DNA of 64,000 nucleotides from Harmothoe impar (GCA_947462335.1 OX381708.1:4588001-4652000); one strand, 5' to 3'; positions 32,289-42,385 are shown, counted from the stretch's first letter. Numbers and translations: made by a program. Notes: a model not told the origin generated them from the letters alone.

Positions 32289-32372
32289 TTGACAGGGATT
32301 AGAGCTTAGAACCTCTGCATCATGAATCCACCATGCTAACCACTACTCTATGAGGGACAGGTGACAAAAGTA
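32289..32372 (-). mobile_element. tRNA-derived SINE head, copy 2
   Basis: Duplicate of 25530-25615. A box intact (TAGTGGTTAGCATGG); the B-box region is altered to AGCTCTAATCCC, so it is probably weaker. Confidence 0.55.
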
Positions 32373-32438
32373 ATGCCTAGGTACAACCCACTCACAACAC
32401 TCACACCCTGTTTGTACCCTGATCTCAGACCTGAGATT

Positions 32439-32846
32439 TGGCTGATCTGGTTGCTGGTTACTAGGGGGATACAATTGGTACCAGAGGAACACATGGTGAC
32501 GCCACCAGTATCTCGCTAGTACCTAATAGGCCCATGCAGCAAGGAAGGGGGATTTTTTCATAATAAAATTGTGTTAACGTTGGTTTTAGAAGAATCATCA
32601 AAACATTGTCTGTAATCGCTATATTTGCAAACATATAGTATCAGGAGATTTGTAGAGGAATTATTTTTTTCAAAAAGCTTGTATCAAAAGGCAGGATTTT
32701 GAGGTTATATTTATATTTATTAGTCACACTTCAGAGATGCTCAAAACTTTATCAACAACTTTTCTGAAAAGTCAGCGTTTCTTGCCGCATTGGTTTATTG
32801 CATCACCTGCCATCACTCCGTTGCTGCAACTGAGTCATAGGACACC
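32439..32846. other. No gene recognised
   Basis: Unique AT-rich DNA between the segmental duplication and the next inverted repeat. Confidence 0.4.
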
Positions 32847-33167
32847 TATACTGAATCTGGCATCTGCTGGCGAGGCCGACAAAGGGCTGCCCTAATGAGC
32901 TCACAGCTGGACTGGATACCCAATGTCTTAGGAAAATTAGCAGGGCAATAAAATGTGTGGTGGGAATGGTGTTATCTTCAAGGGTTTCCACTGTGAGTTA
33001 TAAAACTGGTGGTAAATGGGGTAACCAGGAAGATGCAAAGTTTATTGATGGTGCCTGTAAATGACACTTAGATTAGGTGTTGTCTACGTTTTAATTAATA
33101 TTTTCAATACGAACCATAATGACCTCACAGTAAGGGGCCTCGCCAGCAGATGCCAGATTTAGTGTAC
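32847..33167. mobile_element. Inverted-repeat element, CTGGCATCTGCTGGCGAGGCC arms
   Basis: Left arm CTGAATCTGGCATCTGCTGG plus CGAGGCC; right arm GGCCTCGCCAGCAG plus ATGCCAGATTTAGTGTACC. About 32 bases of near-perfect inversion with a 260-base noncoding loop. Single copy here. Confidence 0.6.
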
Positions 33168-33257
33168 CACGTGCACCGGATGTCACAGCATACTGGTACA
33201 GCCCGCGATATCTGTTTACAGGTTGTAACTCTCAATAAGGCCACTTAAAGTCGATTA

Positions 33258-33438
33258 GGCCAAAAAAAATGTTTGTTTCAGGTAACCTGGGCAGAAAATG
33301 TAGGGTCGGTAGGTCGGCTTTTTTCATTTTTTTAACATGAAAGTACTAGCCTGTCTCTCCGAGGACCTTGAAATTGACCAAAAATGGTTAAAAATACAGA
33401 ATATTTTTCAAAATTGCGTAAAAGAACGTAGGGTCGGC
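33258..33438. mobile_element. GTTTCAGGTAAC MITE, right end truncated
   Basis: Starts GGCCAAAAAAAATG after TTA, with GTTTGTTTCAGGTAACC and GTAGGGTCGGTAGGTCGGC. It breaks at GTAGGGTCGGCC and continues into a fragment of the CAGTCTTTGC family. Confidence 0.6.
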
Positions 33439-33446
33439 CATAATTT

Positions 33447-33635
33447 ACGGCCAAATCAAGAAAATAGTTTTACACAGTAATTGATAACCATATTTCAGCC
33501 TTAGAAACCGGACTAATTCTTTCATTTCGGACATTCTGTCCTGCTACACCTAAACTGCTAAACTGCTGAACCCGTGGTATTTTAGGTGGGAATTGTAACT
33601 GTTTTGCATGTCTTCACAAAGATTGCATATACTTA
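33447..33635. mobile_element. CAGTCTTTGC family, right half only
   Basis: Matches 19131-19312 (ACGGCCAAATC, AGTTTTACACAGTAA, GACATTCTGTCCTGCTACACC) with about 20 percent change, and ends near TTCACAAAGATTGC. The same segment forms the start of both 6.6 kb duplication units. Confidence 0.5.
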
Positions 33636-33921
33636 CAGATAAATACTGTACTTATGTACTTATAAATGGTACCAATTATTTTGTATTTTTATAGGATTAT
33701 GCAACATCTTAAGGCATTCATTAATGGTTAACTAATTTCCATATCATGTTCTTAATGACTGAAATTAAGTTAAAAATAAGTTATAACAACTTCACGGAAA
33801 GAGGCTATTGGCCTTTTACACGAAACCATTATTAGTCCCTTAAGGGCCACAATAGTAGGCGTTTAACCAGGGCGTGGCTAGAGGGGCCTGAGACCAAGCC
33901 ACGGCGTAGTGCGAAGGCTGT

Positions 33922-34112
33922 GTCTCATGAGTGTGAACGTCTTTGACCGGGTGCCAGCTTTGACCGGCTTGATAGAAAAGGGTTTATTTAGAGCAGATTG
34001 AGATATAAATGGGCTACTAACTCCCAATGTAAAGTGTTGTAACATCCATTAACCTTGTCAGCCAATTTTTATCTTCAAATGCCCTTAATAAACCCTTTTC
34101 TATCAAAGCTTT
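33922..34112 (+). mobile_element. GTCTTTGACCGG foldback, left part
   Basis: Begins GTGTCTCATGAGTGTGAACG then TCTTTGACCGGGTGCC, with GATAGAAAAGGGTTTATTT inside. The right arm is interrupted just after CCCTTTTCTATCAAAGC, where a GGGAGTG-family fragment is joined. Confidence 0.55.
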
Positions 34113-34382
34113 CGGTCAAAAATTTGGACCCCTTGACCAGGGGGGGGAGGCAAAAAAATTTGGACCCCTCTTGGGGGGGGTCAAAATAATTTAACCTGTT
34201 TTGAGCCAAAAAGCCAGTGCGTTACTATGCTTCAAAGGGCCCGTGCGCGAGCCGATTTTCGGCCATAAGGGGGGGGGGGGCTAAAAAATTCTGACCCCTC
34301 AACTGGGGGGGTGTAACTAATTTTGCGCGCTCCCCGCGGAAAACCACCATCCCCCCTGTTGTTAAAAAATGATCACTCCCTT
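34113..34382. mobile_element. GGGAGTG-family MITE, left end lost
   Basis: Interior words AAAAAATTTGGACCCC and GGGGGGGGGCT, then the proper right end GTTGTTAAAAAATGATCACT plus CCC next to TTA (34383). The left terminus is missing. Confidence 0.55.
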
Positions 34383-34720
34383 AGACGGAGTGGCTTGGTC
34401 AACAGGCTCCTCGCAGGTGCAACCTTGTTAACTGCAGTTCTGACAACAAACAAAATACCTTAGAAACTGTAAATTCATACTGCTTCAATCATGTAAATAA
34501 AGCTGTAAATGTCAGCAGGTTGTCAGTGATGTAATCTGATTGGCCGTAGCCATGGCGATGGTGCAGTCACCTCGATACACATCTTGAAATAACTAGGAGT
34601 AACTTGGTCTCCTGATAATTGTGACTATACATGGGTAGCCAGAAATAACACCGTGTTGCCGTGTTGATTTTTAGCAAGGGTGCCGCAGGGCTGGGCATGT
34701 TGTGATATGCTGAAGCAAAC

Positions 34721-35601
34721 CTACACAGAGAAAAGGAAGGGAGTCATTTCGGAGTCAGAACCGAGTCTAGCTGACCTGGACTCCCTTTAGAAGAGAGTCA
34801 GAACCAACTGACTCCATTTGGTCAAATCACATCTCTCCTGACTCAGTTTAAAAAGGGAGTCAACCTTAGTTGGACTCTCTTAAGGGGCAAAGGGAGTCTG
34901 GGCATATAGGAAGGGAGTCAACAACAGTTGGTTCTAACATGTCCTGCTAGGTGGTAGCACTATGCCCAAAGGAGTACTAATCTAGAGGCTAACATCTTTA
35001 TATTTATCTAAACTCATGAATATGCATAATCACTGTTACTATGAATAGTTGTAGCATGAATATCTAGTGTCAGCTCCTAATTTGATAAAATAATTAAGAG
35101 TTGGTTCATAATTCTAGCATAACTATGATAGTTAAGGTATATGACCTTTCGTAGACACCCAGTTTGTGGGAATACAAAAAAGTTAAATCCATGGCAATTC
35201 AGATGTTCATTCATATTGACTAGTGTGCATTGAGGGATCTTGAATAAATATCCTTCTTAGACCTTGCAACAATATAGTGTGGATAGATAAGCTCTGGTAA
35301 CAGCCATTAGACATGTTGTATAGAGCAAAGGAGACTGCACATTACCATTGTAATTGATGTACAACTCCCTTTATAAAGGGAGTCAAATATAAGCTAGACT
35401 CCCTTTACAAAGAGAGTCAATGTTGAGGTGGACTCCCTTTAACTAAAAGGGAGTCATTTTGAAAGCAAGGACGTGGACTCCCTTAAGGGAGTCACAGTGA
35501 CTCTCTTTCTAAAGTGCTGACTCCCTTTCAGTCACAAAGGGAGTCATTCTGAAAGCAAGACCTGGACTCCCTTTTTGACTCCCTTCCTTTTCTCTGTGTA
35601 G
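34721..35601. mobile_element. 881-bp foldback element packed with GGGAGTC motifs
   Basis: Perfect 26-bp ends: CTACACAGAGAAAAGGAAGG then GAGTCA, mirrored on the right by TGACTC then CCTTCCTTTTCTCTGTGTAG. Within about 250 bases of each end the words AAGGGAGTCA and TGACTCCCTTT occur more than 20 times in both orientations. The 400-base centre is AT-rich unique DNA. Dense subterminal repeats of this type are a hallmark of transposase-bound ends in several DNA transposon groups; no superfamily can be named. Confidence 0.75.
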
Positions 35602-36124
35602 ACATCTTTGGAGCAACGTATTTCAGACAGGCACACATTAACTAGATGGTGAATTTTGGGTGAGAAATAAGGGAGAATTTTTACATTTCTATCTTTAGTT
35701 TGGTGAGGGGTTTCAGGGCACATTAAGAAAAAAATGAAAAAAACATTGTTATAGGCTATGGATGTATGCTGAGGGTTTAGGGGGATATTGCACTGGGAAC
35801 ACTGCAAAATCTATTGAAATATTCCTAACTTTGGTTCTAATTGGAATATTAACAAAAAAAAAATCAGCTTTAGAAGGCCCAGACTTTCCCTAATGTCCCT
35901 GTCGCATTCTCCATGACCCCTGTCGCACATTTTTTGCGACATTGCGACAGCTGCCCAGCCCTGCTGCCGTGTCGCCGTGTCGATTTTTATCTATCTTATA
36001 CAAACTTCTCTATTTTTTTGTGTCCATCAATTTTTAAACCCCCTGTGTTGCACATGTCGAATTTAAGAACCCCCCGTGTTGCCGTGTCGCGCATGTCGAA
36101 TTTTACCCATGTAGCCTATAGTCA
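35602..36124. other. No gene; fragment of CATGTCGATTTT words
   Basis: Mostly unique. At 35960-36110 words such as GCCGTGTCGATTTTTA and GCATGTCGAATTTTA recall the CATGTCGATTTTAAG family. Confidence 0.4.
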
Positions 36125-36475
36125 CATAATTAGGGCTAAACAATCACTACTGTTTAACATTTGACAAAATGTTCCCTATGGGCATACTTCATATGCTACC
36201 TACTTTATTTAATCTCATTCAATAGAATTTAGCTTAGAATTCAGCTAATTATCAGATTTAGGCTCAATTTATTACTTTTGGAATGCACGCTATAGTTCAA
36301 CCATTAAAATTGCACTGTAAAAATTATACCTTGGCCACATGGAACACGCTATTCAGGGAGTAATTTCCCAGAGCGGACATTTTATTTTCCCCCATCCTTC
36401 AAACATATATTGTACTAGCATTTGGAACAGATTTCAGTAGGATTTTAAATATGGAAAAAAATCGGACCCTGCAAT
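36125..36475. mobile_element. Fragment of the AAAGTGGCATAGTCCGAT family
   Basis: Shares ATTAGGGCTAAACAA near the left and GGAAAAAAATCGGACCCTGC at the right with 13308-13615. The outermost left terminus is missing. Confidence 0.45.
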
Positions 36476-36490
36476 CATGAGGACTCTTAG

Positions 36491-37037
36491 GGCTCAGTCT
36501 CATGAGTTTGTAACATTTCAAACGTCTTTGACCGGTGCCGTCTTTGACCGGAGCCGTCTTTGACCGGAGCCGTCTTTGACCGGGTATGTGATTAAAATGA
36601 AGAAAAAAGTAGTGTATAGCAAAGAAATGGGTAAATATTTTGTATAATATGTTATAACACATCATTTCGAGGCATTATCTAAAATTGATATATTTCATAT
36701 ATTTATGTTACTGGCTCAGTCTCATGAGTTTGTAACAGTTGAAACGTCTTTGACCGGCGTCGTCTTTGACCTGTGACGTCTTTGACCTGCTGAAGAAAAA
36801 AAGCCCAAAAGGAACCCTTAATATGTGCATTAAAATATATTTTTTTAATTGGGTAAAACAACCATAGACTGTTTATTACATGAAGAAGTTGAAGCTTAAA
36901 TTTCTTTACTATATACTACGTTTTTCTTCATTTTAATCACATACCCGGTCAAAGACGCCACCGGTCAAAGACGCCACCGGTCAAAGACGCCACCGGTCAA
37001 AGACGTTTGAAATGTTACAAACTCATGAGACTGAGCC
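36491..37037. mobile_element. GTCTTTGACCGG foldback with long arms and an extra inner arm
   Basis: Outer ends GGCTCAGTCTCATGAGTTTG and the inverse CAAACTCATGAGACTGAGCC. The arms run through three to four 17-base GTCTTTGACCGG units and on into GTGATTAAAATGAAGAAAAA, about 150 bases of inverted match. A second left-type arm (GGCTCAGTCTCATGAGTTTG again) starts inside the loop at about 36713, as if one element had inserted into, or partly duplicated within, another. Confidence 0.75.
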
Positions 37038-37079
37038 ATAGGAGGGTTGTCATGATACATGAATGCAGCCCTTGGGAGT

Positions 37080-37363
37080 ACTCTCGTTCCCAAATCCTTC
37101 CGAAGGAAGGCTCTGGTAACAGCCAAATGACCTTGAACTTTCTGCTGGGTCTGGGCAACCCCTGCTGGTAGGCTGGAACCAGTGGACAGGAACCAGAATG
37201 TATGATGGTAGTTTTAGGTAGTTTTACCATCAGCCTTTCTGGTTCCATTTCCTGTTCCTGTTCGCTGGTTCCAAGCTACCAGTAGGGGTTGCCCAGACCC
37301 AGCAAAATCCCGACATTTGGCAGTTACCAGAGCCTCCCTTCGGAAGGATTTGGGAACGAGAGT
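37080..37363. mobile_element. ACTCTCGTTCCC TIR element with 12-bp target duplication
   Basis: Un-nested copy. Ends ACTCTCGTTCCCAAATCC and GGATTTGGGAACGAGAGT. Flanks are GCCCTTGGGAGT (37068-37079) and GCCCTTGTGAGT (37364-37375), a 12-bp duplication with one mismatch. The interior is a near-complete palindrome around CCAGAATGTATGATGGTAG. Confidence 0.75.
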
Positions 37364-37704
37364 GCCCTTGTGAGTCTCCTGACAGTGCTGCACCCTCCCA
37401 TCATAATGCGGCTCTGAGTAGAGTTTAGTAAGCGTGTTTTTGCTAAATGACCATGTAATTGTCACGCGCAATATCGGAATTTGCGCAATATCGGAACTCC
37501 TACATGATTATAAAATATATTATGAAATATGTCAGTGTGCCCCTCAAACAGAAATGTATGGCAAGAAATGCACCTGCAAAGACATTATTTTGTATCATTT
37601 GTGGCCCAGGTAGCCAAACCCCCAGTGTTTTATCATAGCAGAGGCATTTCTGCCACACCTTATTCACGGCTACATACAGGTGTGAGATACAGTTGGTTCT
37701 CCCT

Positions 37705-38415
37705 AGTAGTATAGTATGTATCGGAACGGGACTATAGTTAAGTACTGTTTATTACTCAATCGACCTGCAGCCAATCAGAGGCCTCCCTTTTGGCGGGAAA
37801 TTCAAAAGCAGCCAATGAGAGGCCTCCCTTTTGGCGGGAAATTCAAATAGGTCACGTGACCGGAAGTGACCTACTTCCGGTCACGTGACCTTTGGGCGGG
37901 AAATTCAAATAGGTCACGTGACCGGAAGTGACCTACTTAAGAGGGTCACGTGACCACCATGTTGGCGGGAAATTCAAATAGGTCACGTGACGGGAAGTGA
38001 CCTACTTAAGGGGGTCACGTGACTACTAGGTTGGCTTTCAAAATAAGTCACTTGAGATTTTGATGGATAAATAAATTTAAAAAAAGAAAAAAAAAGCAAG
38101 CTGAAAAAGCTTGCTAAAAAATAATTTAAAAATACGGCTCTTTTTTTCTAGGAGGGGGGGAGAGGGGCACTCTGGGGGGCACTCTTTAAGATGCATGGGG
38201 GGGGAGGGGGGGAGGGGGGGAGGGGCAGGGTTTTTTAAGAGTGAGACTCGCTTCTCTGCCCTCTCTAAAAGAGAGGGCAGAGAGGCGAGTCTACTTACAA
38301 TGAAAGGTATCATGATTGCGTTTATGATGATGTGCATCATGATGTGACTATCTTACAACTCTATGAGAAATAAGCAAGACATGGGCGTACTTACACGGGC
38401 TATTTGTAAACTAAT
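37705..38415 (+). repeat. Left terminal inverted repeat, 711 bp
   Basis: From the AGTAGT terminus through a 240-base motif-rich array, an A-rich stretch, a G-run block (AGGGGGGGAGAGGGGCACTC type), a small hairpin CTCGCTTCTCTGCC/GGCAGAGAGGCGAG, and GTATCATGATTGCG. Homology with the right arm ends at TTTGTAAACTAAT. Confidence 0.9.
37759..38030 (+). promoter_or_regulatory. Subterminal motif array in left TIR
   Basis: About 270 bases hold six GTCACGTGAC palindromes, four GGCGGGAAATTC words, two CCAAT-type words (AGCCAATCAGAG, AGCCAATGAGAG) and repeated CCGGAAGTGACCTACTT. These match, by consensus only, bHLH E-box, E2F, NF-Y and ETS sites. They could drive transcription of the element or bind its transposition proteins; both are inference. 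Confidence 0.55.
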
Positions 38416-38571
38416 TTCTCTTGAATCTATTAACAGCTCACATTTTTTTCTTAGATGACATCTGACAGCTGCTTGCTAGGCTAAGATATTGTTAAATAAA
38501 CAACTTGGAAAGCTAATTACAGTTTTCTGGCTTGAAATATAGTCTTTCAACAGACTTTTTTTTCTCATCTT

Positions 38572-38947
38572 ACACAGAGGCAAATATCAGAGACACCCAA
38601 TGGCGCTTAAACTGCTCTCAGCCAAGGGTCGGGCACTGCTGGACTATAATAGACGGGTCAAGGACCGTTCTACTGTGGGTCAGGCTAGGTCGGACATTCA
38701 ATAACGCGACTTTAGCAAAACTTGCTTGAAAGTCTGACCATGCGAGATCCTTATGCCCCAGTCTGTCAATGCTGTCCAGACTTTCAAGCAAGGTTGTCAA
38801 ACACCTACCTGTCATTGAATGTCCGACTTAGCCTGCCTGACCCTCAGTAGAACGGTCCTTGACTCATCTATTATAGTCCAGCAGCGCCCGACCCTTGTAT
38901 GAGAGGGGTATTGACACCATTGGCTGACTCTGATAATTCGCCTGTGT
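38572..38947. repeat. Large imperfect palindrome with GACTTTCAAGCAAG arms
   Basis: Arms of about 150-170 bases. Matching pairs include ACACAGAGGCAAATATCAGAG-like ends, GGACTATAATAGACGGGTCA with its inverse, GGTCGGACATTCAATAACG with CATTGAATGTCCGAC, and a centre of CTTGCTTGAAAGTCTG and CAGACTTTCAAGCAAG. It lies inside the 9.4 kb element near its left arm. The GGCACTG...CCAATGG organisation recalls the short palindromes at 5100-5210 and 28010-28165. Confidence 0.7.
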
Positions 38948-39029
38948 GCACGAGGGGAGGAGAGGGTTTACAGCTTGCGCTTATAGAGCACTACTAGTGG
39001 AGGTTTGGATGAGGAGGCTATGACATATG

Positions 39030-39185
39030 ATGTTTGTCTTAAAAAATAGCCATGGCTCATGTCGATGTCGCTTAATTATGCTCATATCTCATGTCGATTT
39101 TAAGAATTGCTCATGTCACCTGTCACTGTGTTTTTCAAGCTTCATGTCAAATGTCACTAGGCTTCATCTCGACTTTAGTGGTCCA
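39030..39185 (+). repeat. CATGTCGATTTTAAG dispersed element, inside the 9.4 kb element
   Basis: Block order GCTCATGTCGATGTCGC, TTAATTATGCTCATATC, CATGTCGATTTTAAGAA, TGTCACTGTGTTTTTC, CAAATGTCACTAGGC, then TAGTGGTCCACACC. The same order recurs at 44575-44780 (inverse) and 63373-63570. Confidence 0.6.
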
Positions 39186-39540
39186 CACCGCTGCTGCTGC
39201 TGCTGCTGCTGTCGGTGCTGCTGCTTGTGCTGCTTGTGCTGCTCATGCAGCAGCTGCTGGCTGCTTGTGCTGCTGCTGCTGCTGCTGACAGATGCTACTG
39301 CTTGTGCTACTGCTCGTGCAGCAGCTGCCAGCAGCTGCTGAAGCAGCTGCCAGCAGCTGCTGGCTGCTTGTGCTGCTGACAAGGTCATGGGGGCTGCTGC
39401 TGACGATGTCACGGATGCTGCTGACAAATGCTACGGCTTGTGCTGCTCGTGCTGCTTGTGCTGCTGAAGTCGCTGCCAGCTGCTTGTGCTGCACGTGCAG
39501 CTGCTGCTGAAGCCGCTGCTAGATGCTGCTGCTTGTGCTG
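39184..39540. repeat. Imperfect CTG/GCTGCT triplet tract, 0.36 kb
   Basis: CTG-dominated triplets with interspersed TGTGCTGCT and GCAGCTGCCAGCAGCTGC words, which form local hairpins. Frames giving poly-Ala, poly-Gln/Ser or poly-Cys are translations of the triplets. It lies directly against the CATGTC element terminus. Confidence 0.85.
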
Positions 39541-40082
39541 CACGAGACTGAGTAGCCGCTATTCGGCGTTTCACTCCTTATGTACCCTGTCCTAGTTAAT
39601 CCTCTTAAACGGCTGAAAAGGCTCTCTCAGCACAGAGACTCTACTCAATGTAAGAGATCAGTTAAGTAAGTTTTCACATGCCACCTGACTACTGCGGGAG
39701 GGTTTAGACTTAAGCAGCTTAGTGCACACACGTGTCTGTTAGAAAAGCTACCTGCACACCTGCCTTCCTTTTTCACTAGTATTTACCCCCTGCCGACTTA
39801 TAAGGCACCTATACACGCCTTCTTGCTTCTAGAGCTAAGCTGACTGGCAGCTATTTTAAAAGAGAATACTCGTTACCTGTATAACGGATAAGGGGGTTAT
39901 GAGATTAGCGTGTGTATACAAAAAAAAACAAAAAAAAAGCTACAGGGGGCGCGTGTCTGTCTGTGAGGTAGAGACCATGTGGTAAGCGACTCAAGTGTAA
40001 AACAACAGCACCTCCTCTTGTCGCAGTGAGTGGTGTGGACGGCGGCTGGCTAGTTGAATTTAAGCGTCAGCTTGAAAGATAA

Positions 40083-40343
40083 GGCCAAATAAAAAAAAAG
40101 GTTTGTTTCAGGTCACCCGACCAACCCTAGCAAAACAGGGTCGACCCTACGTTTTTTTTTAAGCAAGTTTGAAGAAAATTTCATATTTTTATACTTTTTG
40201 GGTCATTTTTAGAATTTCCACGGAGGATGGCTAGTACTTTCATGTTAAAAAAAATAAAATAAAATAAAATAAAAATCCGACCTACCGACTCCAGTCTTTC
40301 TGCCCATGTTACCTGAAACATACCTTTTTATTTTTTTTTGGCT
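40083..40343. mobile_element. GTTTCAGGT-family MITE with TAA target duplication
   Basis: Ends GGCCAAATAAAAAAAAAG and the inverse TTTTTTTTTGGCT. TAA at 40080-40082 and 40344-40346. The interior has CCTAGCAAAACAGGGTCGACC and ACCTACCGACTCCAG. Inserted within the 9.4 kb element, so it is younger than that element's formation. Confidence 0.75.
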
Positions 40344-40919
40344 TAATCCGTTCACGGGCTGGCGCGTCACACCTGTCGTTAATCACCCCCTGTAGTCTTT
40401 GTATACCCAGGTGACTCGGCTTTATCTCTTCACCAGCTATAATCCCATATACATGTAGCGCACGTTACACTCGTTAATTCTCTTTTCATGCTGATGGATT
40501 AGGGGTGGAAGGGTTCAGGTGAAAAGCGATTTGATTCTCTCTGGAAGAGGGTTGGAGCTCTAGGTGAAAACAAGCTTAGAACATCCAGATTAGCTGCTCT
40601 CTCGGCTATATAAAGAGCTTCATTTTTTCTAATCTCTGCCCACTTCGTCTTGTTGTACACTATCAGTCACGAGGCAGACGCTGGAAGTAGCAGATGTTTG
40701 CAGTATGGTTTACACAGAGGTTACCTGCTAATAGGATTTTGTCAGAATAGGGTGAGTTGCTATTAAAATGAACATTTAAATGGGTTGTTAATATGGTATC
40801 TGATGTTAATGAGCTAACACCTAACATTGAGGATTATGACCTCCCAGAGGGGCGTCTCGCCAAATTCTCCAGTCTTGACTATAGTCTTAACTGTCTAAAG
40901 ACTGTGGAGCACGTTAATG

Positions 40920-41672
40920 GGTGGTCTCCTTACTAATTTCACTTGACCAGGCCGGCAGGGTCAACTAGGCTAGGTAATTACAACCACAAGGGCGGCTACT
41001 CAACATGCAAGTAGACCTACTACTACGAGATTGTCTTTTGACCACTCTGCCGCCGCCTGCTGGTCTGGCGATTACATGCTCTAGTATAGTTCTCCGCTCT
41101 TTTCGTCAGATGACGCCACAATAGGGTTTTTGTACATTTCCACGATACTCGCGAACATTTTAAACGCATAATGACCTATAATAAGCAACAAAGCACACTT
41201 CTAATATATTGAATATAAGAAACATGTCAACGTTGTGTATTTCTGATAGAATGAGGCAGATTCTTTGAAATATCAACTAAACTATAGTGAGATTGAAAAT
41301 ACTACACCATATCTAAAGCGATATAAAAGCTATATAAAGTCAGAACCTCTGACGGATCGGTAGGATCACTCAACCATTCGTCCTCGAAAGCAACACAGGG
41401 TTCCCGTCCAACAGGACTTTGAGCCTTGACGCTTTTGAGGAGGTTTGATCTCATGCTGCTTAACATGTGGTGTAATTAATCAACACCGCGGCCCCTCTTT
41501 AGGGGCCACACAATAAACAAAGAATAAAAAAAGGGTAGGACTTAGGTTTAAAGTGAATCTCCCAGGATTTTGGCGAGGTCGACAAAGGAGGAGATAACAG
41601 ATTAAACTGCAGGAGACTATACGCAAACCTTGATACTCTCAGAGGGGGAGCTCCATATTGCGGACCTGTGGT
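40920..41672 (+). repeat. 0.7-kb internal repeat, unit 1
   Basis: Begins with AGGTAATTACAACCACAAGG (40972) after a lead-in GGTCTCCTTACTAATTTCAC shared with unit 3. It contains TCCGCTCTTTTCGTCAGATG, a TATA-like GCTATATAAAG at 41331, then a stem-loop GGCCCCTCTTTAGGGGCC (41490-41507) followed by ACACAATAAACAAAGAA. It ends at TATTGCGGACCTGTGGTCA. No reading frame. Confidence 0.7.
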
Positions 41673-41674
41673 CA

Positions 41675-42385
41675 AGGTAATTACAACCACAAGGGTGGCT
41701 ACTCAACATGCAAGTAGACCTACTACTACGACATTGTCTTTTGACCACTCTGCTGCCGCCTGCTGGTCTGGCCATTACATGCTCTAGTGTAGTTCTCCGC
41801 TCTTTTCGTCAGATGACGCCACAATAGGGTTTTTGTACATTTCCACGATACTCGCGAACATTTTAAACGCATAATGACCTATAATAAGCAACAAAGCACA
41901 CTTCTAATATATTGAATATAAGAAACATGTCAACGCTGTGTATTTCTGATAGAATGAGGCAGATTCTTTGAAATATCAACTAAACTATAGTGAGATTGAA
42001 AATACTACACCATATCTAAAGCGATATAAAAGCTATATAAAGTCAGAACTTCTCACGGAACGGCATCTGCAACAGATCACTCAACCATTCGTCTTCAAAT
42101 GCCACACAGGGTTCCCGTCCAACAGGACTCTGAGCCTTGTCGCTTTTGAGGAAGGTTTGATCTCATGTTGCTTAACATGTGGTGTAATTAATCAACACCG
42201 CGGCCCCTCTTTAGGGGCCACACAATAAACAAAGAATAAAAAGGGTAGACCTTAGGTTTAAAGTGAATCTCCCAGGATTTTGGCGAAGTCGACAAAGGGG
42301 TAGATAACAGATTAACCTGCAAGAGACTATACGCAAACCTTGATACTCTCAGAGGGGGAGTCCCATATTGCGGACTTGTGGTCAG
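41675..42385 (+). repeat. 0.7-kb internal repeat, unit 2
   Basis: Offset about 703 bases from unit 1, with about 95 percent identity by eye. TATA-like word at 42033, stem-loop at 42202-42219 and ACACAATAAACAAAGAATAA are retained. It differs near 42050-42075, where CATCTGCAACAGATCACTC replaces a shorter sequence. Confidence 0.75.

Larger units (their letters stand above)
25694..32438 (+). repeat. Copy 2 of the tandem segmental duplication (6.7 kb)
   Basis: Collinear with 19131-25679. Private insertions: 27219-27637 (419 bp, CAAACC target duplication), 29561-30525 (965 bp, TTA duplication) and about 32162-32268. The purine tract is twice as long as in copy 1. The 1885 bp element of copy 1 is absent: the site at 28740 reads straight through. 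Confidence 0.85.

Noticed and set aside
38077..38347. Identical 78- and 87-codon frames at 38 kb and 46.5 kb as a conserved gene pair
   Set aside because: Their identity is explained by the 710-bp inverted repeat; the content is G-run and poly-T translation.
39164..39510. Poly-Ala/Ser/Gln and poly-Cys frames
   Set aside because: Translations of the CTG tract in different frames; no flanking coding sequence.
41489..41525. True histone mRNA 3' stem-loop
   Set aside because: The stem is seven pairs in place of six, the loop is not the standard UUUC type, and no histone frame lies upstream. Kept only as a resemblance in the findings.
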